Assembly (NCBI GenBank): GCA_002179805.1
Contig: NAVB01001743.1
Coordinates: 1 to 10,590, forward strand
Direction of reading: 5' to 3'
Source: Acanthamoeba lenticulata
Lineage: Eukaryota; Discosea; Longamoebia; Acanthamoebidae
DNA length: 10,590 bases
Shown: positions 1 to 9,500 of the stretch, one piece after another
Numbering within the stretch: position 1 is the first letter of the stretch
How the letters are laid out: each line of letters opens with the position of its first letter
The notes under the pieces: model-generated
What the model was told of the DNA's origin: nothing
The model's database searches: none
What the model saw: the letters and a program-made list of their open reading frames with translations, nothing else
Made by a program: the position numbers and the translations under genes

Positions 1-30
1 TAACCCTAACCCTAACCCTAACCCTAACCC
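1..30. repeat. Telomere repeat, (TAACCC)5
   Basis: Five perfect TAACCC hexamers start at base 1 and break off into unique sequence after base 30. The complementary strand reads TTAGGG toward the left edge, which is the orientation of a true chromosome left end. Only five units are present, so the assembly probably stops inside the telomere. An interstitial telomere-like block starting exactly at the window edge is possible but less likely. Confidence 0.93.
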
Positions 31-180
31 TGGCCTTGCCCCTCCTCCCCCCCACCTGTCCGGACCCGCAGCAGTCTTGCGCGAGGCCTTTTCCCTTCCT
101 CTTTTCCCTGTCCCTGCCGGGCGCCTTTTCCCACGCCTTTTCTCTCTCCCCCTTTTCCCTCCGGCCACGGCCTCAGTGCC
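31..180. other. Subtelomeric C/T-rich spacer
   Basis: This GC-rich stretch is strongly pyrimidine-biased on the plus strand, with repeated CCTTTTCCC-like blocks and a C7 run near base 50. I see no convincing coding frame; the 78-codon minus-strand open frame here is low-complexity Gly/Lys/Arg and continues into AT-rich DNA. The minus strand carries several G-runs next to the TTAGGG repeats, so it could form G-quadruplexes. Confidence 0.6.
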
Positions 181-383
181 TGGCATTGTGTAAATTTGTG
201 AAAAATGTATAAATCCTTTTTCACCCTAATGATGTATAAGTTGCTTTTGTATGACCCCATATAACCACAGAAAACTGTCTTTTGTTTTTGTTTCTGATAG
301 TGAATCTATAGATTCTTCCACTGACAATAAAAGGGAATAAACCTCTTGCATTGTAACAAAAAGTTGTTTATGTATTTTGCCAA

Positions 384-470
384 AGACATAAATATAGTTG
401 TACTATTGATACAACTATAGACAGTCTAAAGTAGACACATAAACAGTTGATAGACATAAAAGCAGTTGTA
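384..470. repeat. Three 19-nt direct repeats, consensus AGACATAAA-N3-AGTTGTA
   Basis: Copies lie at 384-402, 433-451 and 452-470. The last two are exactly head to tail. Each starts AGACA(CA)TAAA and ends in AGTTGTA or AGTTGAT. Copy 2 has a small insertion and a compensating deletion relative to the others. They lie just downstream of the large gene's stop codon. Function unknown. Confidence 0.5.
393..419. repeat. Perfect inverted repeat (10-bp stem, 7-nt loop)
   Basis: The arm TATAGTTGTA (393-402) is followed by a 7-base loop and its exact reverse complement (410-419). It could form a hairpin in the 3' UTR of the minus-strand transcript, about 125-155 nt past the stop codon. The stem is AT-rich and weak, so a chance or DNA-level origin is possible. 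Confidence 0.5.
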
Positions 471-544
471 CTTGCAAAAGCATGTAAAACTCACCTTAAG
501 CTGGTGTCTTATATTTCCAAAAAGGAATGTGAGAACATATTGAT

Positions 545-3500
545 TTACACATCACTCCAGGTCCTTGTATGTGCTGCGAAGGTAAGGTCTTCAATAACGC
601 CTCCTGACGGGGGGCTTCGGAAGTAGAACAGGTCAGCAGGTGTGCTTCCATCTCCAGCGAACAGCTCGTTCTGGTGTACAGTTGTGCGGTCCTCGTAAAT
701 GGGTGATAAGTTTACTTCAGGCAAGCTGGTGGCGTCCACTTTGGTGGGGTCCGCTGTGGGCGTGCCGGTTTTGTTCCTGCGGCGCCAGAGCAGGAGCGCT
801 GCCGCAGCGCCAATGCCAGCCAACGCGGCCAGGGCAAGCGGGATTGCCACGCCCGCAGCGATGACGCCCACGTCGACGCCACCATCCCCACCAGCGGCGC
901 CAGAGCCGTTGACGAATCGCGGGCTGGTCGAAGGTGAGCGACTAGGAGATCCGGTGGCCGAGTGTGAAGGCGTCGTGGTGGGCGTTGTTGATGTTGACGC
1001 TGCAGCTGACGGCGTCCCTGTTGATGATGTCGTCGCAGAAGGGGACGGGGTGGTCGTCCGCGAGACTGACGGTGTTGATGTCGCCGTTGGGGTTTGTGAA
1101 GCGCCCAGTGAAGGCGAAGATGATGGCGAGTTGGGTGCTGAGGGCGACCTTGTCGGAGACCTTGATGACGATAACGTTGGCGCGGACGTGCGTGTAGCTG
1201 ACGAGGTCGGAGTGGAAGATCTTGAGACCGTTGGTGTGGTTGAGGCAGTCGGCGAGATCGACACTGAGGGTGACGCGCTATGTGTGATAGAGGGTGTGGA
1301 GGAGGGCGTGCGTGTGGGTGTACGTGATGGACTTGGTGTCCTTGAGTTGGACGAGGAAGGAGATAGACCCGGAGTAAGCGTGGGGGTCATGGTCGGTGTT
1401 CCCGTAGTTGTCATCGTGGGAGTTGTGGTGGGAGTGACCGTGGGCGTCATGGAGGGCGTCACAGTAGATGTCACTGTGGGCGTCACAGTGGGCGTCACTG
1501 TAGGAGTCACAGAGGGAGTCGCTGTGGGAGTCACCGTCGGAGTGACCGTCGGAGTAACCGTGGGTGTGGCCGTGGGAGTCAGAGTGGGCGTGAAGGTTGG
1601 AGTCACTGTCGGAGTGGCCGTCGCCGTAACCGTAGGAGTAATTGTCGGAGTCACAGTGAGCGTCACCGTGGGCGTGACCGTGGGTGTCACTGTTGGCGTT
1701 GCTGTAGGCGTCACTGTGGGTGTAAGAGTCGGCGTAACGGTGGGAGTGGCGGTAGGCGTTCGTGTAGGCGTGGCTGTTGGTGTAGGCGTCACCGTGGGCG
1801 TTTGTGTGGGTGTTCCTGTCGGCGTCACCGTCGCAGTGACTGTGGGTGTCACTGTGGGCGTGACCGTGGGAGTGACTGTAGACGTCACTGTGGGTGTGAT
1901 GGTGGAGGTCACCGTTGGCGTCACTGTTGGCGTAACAGTGGGTGTCACTGTGGGAGTCACTGTAGGCGTCACCGTGGGCGTTACAGTGGCCGTCACTGTC
2001 GGCGTCACGGTAGGCGTGACGGTGGGCGTAACTGTGGGCGTCACCGTGGGCGTAACTGTCACCGTGGGGGTTACCGTGGGCGTGGGTGGCCCAGTTGGCG
2101 TCACAGTAGGCGTTATGGTGGGAGTCACAGTCGGTGTGACTGTTGGAGTCCCTGTGGGCGTGACGGTAACCGTAGGCGTCGCCGTGGGTGTTACCGTCGG
2201 AGTCACCGTTGGGGTTACCGAGGGCGTGATGGTGGGCGTAACAGTAATCGTGACAGTGGGCGTCACCGTGGGCATATTGGTGGATGTGACCGTGGGTGTC
2301 ACTGTCGGAGTAGCCGTGGGCGTTACAGTGGGCGTTATGGTAGACGTCACTGTTGGCGTGACAGAGGGCGTCACTGTAGGCGTCACGGATGGCGTGGCCG
2401 TGGGTGTCACGGTAGCCGTCGCTGTTGGCGTAATTGTCTGTGTCACGGTGGGTGTAATGGTGGGGGTCGCGGTAGGCGTCACAGTGGGCGTCGATGTTGG
2501 AGTCACAGATGGCGTAACGGTGGGCGTCTGTGTAGGTGTCACGGTTGGTGTAACCGTAGTAGGCGTCACAGTTGGGGTAGCCGTCGATGTCACCGTCGGC
2601 GAGACAGTGGGCGTGGGCGTAACGGTCGGGGTAACCGTTAGCGTGACAGTCGGAGTGACGGTCGGTGTAACTGTTGGTGTGACGGTCGGCGAGACTGTTG
2701 GCGTCACAGTAGGGGTAACTGTAGGCGTCACTGTTGGACTAACTGTGGGCGTGACAGTGGGCGTAACGGTTGGTGTCACCGTGGATGTTACGGAAGGTGT
2801 GACTGTCGGTGTTACTGTTAGCGTGACGGTGGGCGTCACTGTAGGCGTCATCGCGACCGTAGGAGTAACTGTTGGGGTCACAGTAGCCGTCACACTTGGA
2901 GTGAATGTGGGCGTGACGGTTGGCGTAACCGTCGGCGTAACAGTCGGGGTAACCGTGGGTGTAACTGTTGGGGTAATCGTCGGGGTAACTGTAGGCGTTA
3001 CACTGGACGTGACTGTGGGAGTCACTGTTGGTGTGCCTGTCGATGTGACCGTCGGCGTGACGGTAGGCGTCACTGTCGGTGTTATGGTTGGCGTCCCTGT
3101 GGGCGTGACGGTGGGCGTCACCGTGGGAGTTACGGTGGGCGTAAGTGTGGGCGTCACAGTTGGGGTAACAGTCGGTGTCTCAGTGGACGTCACTGTGGGC
3201 GTCCCTGACGGCGTCACAGTGGGCGTCACAGTTGGGGTAACAGTCGGTGTCTCAGTGGACGTCACTGTGGGCGTCCCTGACGGCGTCACAGTGGGCGTCA
3301 TTGTCGGTGTAACGGTAGGCGTAACAGTGGGCGTGACAGTAGGCGTCACTGTCGGCGTCACTGTAGGAGTAACGCTTGGAGTAACTGTCGGCGTTACTGT
3401 GAGTGTCACGGTAGGAGTGACTGTGGGCGTAAGCGTAGGCGTGACTGTCGGCGTGAAAGTGGGCGTAACTGTCGGTGTCACCGTGGGAGTGACGGTAGGG

Positions 3501-6500
3501 GTGACAGTGGGCGTCATTGTTGGCGTTACAGTAGGGGTCGCGGTCGGCGTGACTGTTGGCGTTACTGTTGGCGTCACCGTCGGAGTAACAGTTGGGGTCA
3601 CAGTCGGCGTCCCTGTCGGTGTAACAGTCGGCGTAACAGAAGGGGTAACAGTGGGCGTCACCGTGGGCGTGACGGTCGGCGTGACTGTTGGAGTCACTGT
3701 GGGCGTCATCGCCATGGTAGGTGTGACAGTGGGTGTAACCGTGGGCGTCACGGTAGGAGTCACGGTAACGCTCGGAGTGACCGAGGGCGTTACGGTTGGC
3801 GTCACCGTCGGAGTAACGGTTGGCGTAACTGTTGGTGTAGGCGGCACCGTTGCCGATAGCGTTGGCGTGACGGAAGGAGTTACGCTTGGAGTCTGTGTGG
3901 GCGTAAGGGTCGGCGTAGCCGTTAGCGTGGCCGAAGGCGTGACACTGGGCGTTTGCGTAGGCGTCACTGTGGGTGTGACGGTTGGCGTCACAGTCGGAGT
4001 CACTGTGGGCGTCATCGTCGGCGTTACAGTCGGCGTCAGCGTGGGCGTCACAGTCGGCGTCACCGTGGGCGTGACGGTGGGTGTAACTGTAGGCGTCATC
4101 GTGGGGGTAACTGTTGGTGTGACAGTGGGCGTGACTGAGGGCGTTACGGTGGGCGGCAACGTCGGCGTAGCGGTTGGTGTCACCGTCGGCGTCACTGTAG
4201 GCGTGACAGTTGGAGTGCCAGTAGGCGTGACCGTCGGCGAGACAGTAGGCGTCACCGTTGGCGTAACGGTCGGCGTGACCGTTGGCGTCACTGTGGGCGT
4301 AACGGTTGGTGTGACGGTGGGCGTCACCGTGGGCGTTACAGTCGGCGTCACAGTAGGTGTTACCGTAGGAGTAATGGTGGGCGTCACTGTCGGCGTTACG
4401 GAAGGTGTCACAGAGGGTGTAACAGTTGGAGTTACGGTAGCGGTGGGTGTCACAGTGGGCGTCACTGTAGGCGTGACGGTTGGCGTGACCGTCGGTGAGG
4501 CGGTTGGAGTGACCGTGGGCGTCAGTGTAGGGGTCGCAGTGGGCGTCACTGTAGGCGTTACGGTCGGCGTGACAGTGGGTGTCACTGTAGGCGTCACTGT
4601 GGGAGTCACTGTCGGTGTGACCGTAGACGTCACCGTGGGCGTCACTGTTGGCGTGGTGGGAGGCGTCACAGTGGGCGTGACCGTGGGAGTAACTGTTGGC
4701 GTGACCGTAGAGGTCACTGTGGGCGTCACTGTTGGCGTCACTGTGGGCGTGACCGTGGGCGTCACTGTTGGCGTTACGGTCGGCGTGACCGTGGGAGTTA
4801 CAGTAGTAGTCACCGTGGGAGTAACCGTGGGAGTTACAGTCGGCGTCACAGTCGGCGTTACGGTCGGTGTGACAGTGGGCGTAACAGTAGGAGTCACCGT
4901 AGGTGTAACAGTTGGTGTAACTGTGGGCGTAACAGTAGGTGTGACTGTGGGAGTTACTGTGAGCGTCACAGTCGGCGTGACCGTTGGCGTCACCGTGGTC
5001 GTGACCGTGGGTGTTACGGTGGGCGTTACGGTGGGTGTCACTGTCGGCGTAACTGTCGGCGTGACCGTAGGAGTCACTGTCGGTGTAACGGTAGGGGTCA
5101 CAGTGGGAGTCACCGTAGGGGTGAAGGTAGGCGTTACAGAAGGCGTAACTGTGGGCGTCACCGTAGGTGTGACAGTGGGAGTCACCGTCGGGGTGATAGT
5201 GGGCGTGGCCGTCGGTGTAACAGTGGGTGTGACGGTAGGCGTAACAGTGGGCGTAACTGTGGGCGTAACGGTGGGTGTCACAGTGGGCGTCATAGTAGGA
5301 GTTACTGTGGCGGTCGCTGTGGGCGTCATGGTAGGGGTGACTGTTGACGTAGCTGTGGGCGTCACCGTGGGAGTCATTGTCGGAGTGACTGTTGACGTCA
5401 TAGTGGGCGTAACAGTGGCCGTCATGGTAGGCGTCACAGTAGGGGTACCAGTCGGTGTCACAGTGGGCGTGACCGTTGGTGTGACGGTAGGCGTCACTGA
5501 GGGCGTTACAGTTGGCGTGACAGTCGGCGTTAGGGTTGGCGTCGCTGTGGGCGTCACCGTCGGCGTGACTGTGGGAGTCACCGTAGGCGTAACCGTGGGC
5601 GTGACAGTGGGCGTTACCGTGGGCGTAACGGTTGGTGTGACGGTGGGAGTAACCGAAGGCGTTACAGTAGGCGTCACTGTCGGGGTGACCGTGGGAGTCA
5701 CTGTGGGCGTCATCGTCATGGTAGGTGTGACAGTGGGTGTAACGGTCGGAGTCACTGTCGGCGTGACCGTGGGCGTTACAGTTGGTGTGACTGTGGGCGT
5801 CACGGTAGGTGTAACAGTGGGAGTTATAGTGGGCGTGACCGTCGGTGTAACAGTGGGCGTCACGGTAGGGGTCACTGTGGGCGTGACAGTCGGCGTCACC
5901 GTGGGAGTGACCGTTGGTGTGACGGTGGGCGTCACTGTCGGTGTGACAGTCGGCGTAACAGTCGGTGTCACGGTAGGTGTCGCAGTGGGTGTCACTGTAG
6001 GCGTGACAGTGGGCGTAACTGTGGGCGTTACCGTCGGTGTGACTGTGGGCGTGACCGTGGGTGTCACAGTCGGCGTGACAGTTGGTGTTACGGTCGGTGT
6101 CACTGTTGGAGTAACGGTGGGCGTGACTGTGGGTGTGACAGTCGGCGTCCCTGTGGGCGTAACAGTCGGAGTGGCTGTCGGCGTGACGGTAGGTGTCAAC
6201 GTGGGCGTCACAGTTGGCGTGACGGTCGGCGTCATTGTAGGTGTAACGGTGGGCGTCACTGAGGGCGTCCCGGTCGGGGTGACTGTGGGCGTCACCGTAG
6301 GTGTGACCGTCGGCGTCATGGTCGGCGTGACAGTAGGCGTGACAGTGGGCGTTATCGTCGGTGTGACAGTCGGAGTGACGGTAGGTGTTACTGTTGGCGT
6401 GACCGTCGGCGTCACGGTTGGAGTAACGGTGGGCGTCACTGTAGGCGTTACAGTAGGCGTCACTGTAGGCGTCACCGTGGGCGTTACCGTCGGCGTGACG

Positions 6501-9500
6501 GTCGGAGTGACAGTTGGCGTAACTGTGGGTGTCACAGTGGGCGTGACCGTGGGAGTTACAGTGGGCGTCACTGTAGGCGTAACTGTCCGCGTGACCGTCG
6601 GAGTGACCGTGGGTGTAACGCTAGGAGTAACTGTTGGCGTGACTGTGGGCGTCACCGTCGGGGTCACTGTGGGCGTCACTGACGGCGTCACGGTAGGAGT
6701 CACTGTCGGCGTGACAGTTGGCGTTACAGTCGGCGTCACTGTAGGTGTGACAGTGGGTGTCGCGGTGGGCGTCACGGTCGGCGTGACTGTGGGTGTGACG
6801 GTAGGCGTCACAGTGGGCGTGACAGTAGGCGTCACGGTCGGCGTAACGGTGGGTGTAACAGTAGGAGTTGCTGTTGGTGTAACGGTAGGCGTAGCAGTGG
6901 GCGTAACTGTTGGCGTGACCGTGGGTGTAACGGTAGGCGTCACTGTGGGCGTAATTGTGGGTGTCACCGTAGGTGTAACAGTGGGAGAGACCGTCGGTGT
7001 CACTGTTGGCGTGATGGTGGGGGTAGCCGTCGGCGTCACAGTAGGCGTAACAGAAGGCGTCACCGTAGGTGTGACCGTAGGGGTCACCGTGGGCGTGATG
7101 GTGGGCGTCACAGTGGGGGTGACGGTAGGCGTCAAGGTGGGCGTCACGGTAGGTGTCACAGATGCGGTCACTGTAGGGGTAACCGTAGGTGTCACTGTCG
7201 GTGTTACAGTCGGCGTCAGGGTTGGAGTAACAGTCGGCGTCACTGTGGCAGTCACGGTGGGCGTCACGGTGGGAGTTACTGTCGGGCTAATTGAGGGCGT
7301 CACTGTCGGTGTGACAGTGGAAGTCGCGGTGGGTGTCACCGTGGGAGTGCGAGTGGGAGTGATTGTGGGCGTCCTGGTAGGCGTCAAAGAAGGAGTAACA
7401 GTGGGAGTCACTGTGGGCGAAGGAGTCGGCAAAGCAGAAGCCGAGGGGGTTGACGTCGGACTGGCCGGTGAGCCGCAGGCAATATCAACCAGACCAAGGC
7501 CCAAGTCTACGAGCCACAGCATCTGATTTACCCCATCGGCATCAGGAATCAACACCCAGTATCTGATAGGATCCCATTGGTCCGGTGTGCCAGAATCGTA
7601 GATGCCCACGTTGAGGTAATCACCTGTCGAGCACGTTCGCCAGGCCCAGGTCTCTGACGACCAGCCGGACATGAGGCACACGTCACTGGCACCGCTGAGC
7701 CGATACCGCTTCTGCCAGTCACTCATGGTGCCATCCCACACGTAGTATCCGTTGTAGTTGACGTTGAAGGTCAACGATGGCGTAAGCCCTGAGATCGTGA
7801 AGCCCAAGCAGCCCGGTACCGCAGAAGCCGAAGGTGATTGAGAAGGCACTGAGCTGGAGCTCGGCGTGGCAGTCGGTAACCGGGTGGGCGATCGAGTGGA
7901 AGTAGGAGAGCTTGCTGGCGATCTGGTGGGCGACGGCGAAGGAGTCGGCAAAGCAGAAGCCGAAGGAGTTCTCGTCGGGCTCGCCGGTGAGCCGCAGGTA
8001 AGAGTAACTAGACCAAGGCCCAAGTCGACAAGCCACAGCATCTGATTCACCCCATCGGCATCAGGAATCAACACCCAGTATCTGATAGGATCCCATTGGT
8101 CCGGTGTGCCAGAATCGTAGATGCCCACGTTGAGGTAATCACCTGTCGAGCACGTTCGCCAGGCCCAGGTCTCTGACGACCAGCCGGACATGAGGCACAC
8201 GTCGCTGGTGCCACTGAGCCGATACCGCTTCTGCCAGTCACTCATGGTGCCATCCCACACGTAGTATCCGTTGTAGTTGACGTTGAAGGTCAACGATGGC
8301 GTAAGCCCTGAAATCGTGAAGCCCGAGCAGCCCGAGACAGGGGAGATCCCAGGCGTCTGTGATGCCGGTGGGGAAGGCGTTGCGCTCGCGGCGGCTGCAC
8401 CAAAACAAGTTGCCCACAATGATGCGTATCATCTTAACATTAAAGATCAGCGAGAAAGGGTCCAAGGGTCGTGAACGTACAGGCTATACACTGGCAGGTG
8501 GGATCATCCCATGTGTTGGGGGAGACACATCCGTGGATGGCGGTTGCGTTGGGGCAGTTGCATGTGCAAGTCAAGGTGTCAAAAATTTGCGCCGGAAAGC
8601 GGCAAGTGCCATAACAGGGCAGTTTGGAATTGTCCAGTGAGCAGTTGGACTTGACGCTCACGACGAGATCGTTGAAATCCATATCGCTGTTCGTGGTAGG
8701 ACCGTCATCGAAACCGAAGAAGACTGTTTCCGAAGTCGGATCCTTATGAGACAGGGGTTAGTCTCCTCTGCAAGGTGCTGGCCTGCTTGCAGATGGAAGA
8801 AGAAGAAGAAGAAGGGGGAAACTCAGTGAGGTCACTGGGGAGCACGCACTCGCACAACAGCCATGGTACGGCCGAACGGCTTCGTGATCTGGTTCCAGTT
8901 GGTGGTATCATAGCGAATAAGGTTCTCTTCGTCCAAGCTCCATATTCGCGTCGGTGAGGCGAGGCAATATCCGTCAATGTCCAAGTAAAAGCCAATCCCA
9001 ATGCTGGAGTTGTACGGCCCCAGGGTGATCGTCGTTCCCTCAGCCAGGCACGGCCCTGAAGGCACGCTCATATGCAGCGTGTTTGTCGACACGTCTGACC
9101 AGATGGTTCGCACAGTGGAGTTGATGATCTTCTTGCCTCTTGCTCCGTTTTTGTTGAACACAAACATGCCAAGCGAGTTACGATTGGACGTAACCGAGCT
9201 GATCACGGTGACGTTAACCGCGCAAGGTCGTGCGTTGGTGAGGAAGAAGATGTTGGGCGAAACCGTGTTGTTGGCCACATAGGCGGAGTTGACAATCTGG
9301 TTTTCAACAAAGATGTTGCTTGTAATCCAGTTGTAGTAAGAGCTGTAGGACTCTCCGTTGGGCAGCGTCGTCACTACTGAGCTGAACGGGCCATTTGGAG
9401 AGGGGCAATTTGTGTTGCAGCCAGCGTGAACAGTTGGTGGCAAGAAGGAGAGAAGAAAGAGGAGAACGCAGCCCAGCACGGCGTAGTTGTGGAGGTAGAG

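Larger units (their letters stand above)
181..544. other. AT-rich subtelomeric non-coding region; 3' flank of the large gene
   Basis: No credible gene is present. Composition drops sharply to AT-rich. The right part must hold the 3' UTR and poly(A) site of the large minus-strand gene, whose stop lies at 545-547. I found no minus-strand AATAAA, so the cleavage site is not assigned. The plus strand has two AATAAA hexamers (326-331 and 336-341). A hairpin, three 19-nt repeats and a donor-like GTGAGT on the minus strand (489-494) also lie here. Confidence 0.55.
8647..9422 (-). other. DUF4114-like extracellular domain (split by intron 1)
   Basis: Residues about 48-270 have several N-glycosylation sequons (NNT, NVT, NST, NSS). 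After splicing, the end of the domain reads [19 protein letters not shown], then DMDFNDLVV. The 'FGF-D/E-D ... D-DFNDLV' pattern is the hallmark of the DUF4114 family, which is common in secreted bacterial proteins and also found in protists. The acidic DxDFND loop suggests metal binding, by family analogy only. Neither exon alone carries the whole signature, which is strong support for the intron 1 call. Confidence 0.7.

Noticed and set aside
1802..2641. 279-codon plus-strand frame rich in Arg, Cys, Gly and His
   Set aside because: A third frame of the same 12-bp repeat that happens to lack stops; the composition is what the repeat codons give when shifted by one base.
1370..7414. CRISPR-like array or regulatory satellite
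   Set aside because: There is no repeat-spacer alternation; the period is a continuous 12 bp with codon structure in a eukaryotic gene.
699..7526. 2275-codon plus-strand open frame of VGVT repeats
   Set aside because: It is the wobble-aligned antisense of the TPTV tract. The opposite strand has a signal peptide, introns, a transmembrane helix and recognisable domains; the plus frame has none, and its end only mirrors the four-Cys domain flank.
7719..8036. 105-codon minus-strand frame (and the similar 8238-8465 frame)
   Set aside because: Both are out-of-frame shadows of the duplicated four-Cys domains; they resemble each other only because the DNA is duplicated.
545..8419. The long minus-strand frame as a complete single-exon gene starting at 8419
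   Set aside because: Its first codon is TTG, there is no signal peptide, and the first residues lie in what looks like intron 2. The upstream exons fit in phase.
8440..8682. 80-codon minus-strand frame starting at an internal ATG (8682) as its own small gene
   Set aside because: The frame continues upstream to a splice acceptor at 8742, and that upstream part completes the DUF4114 motif. The ATG is an internal Met of exon 2.
9001..9282. 93-codon plus-strand frame
   Set aside because: Antisense to exon 1 of the large gene; composition and position are explained by that exon.
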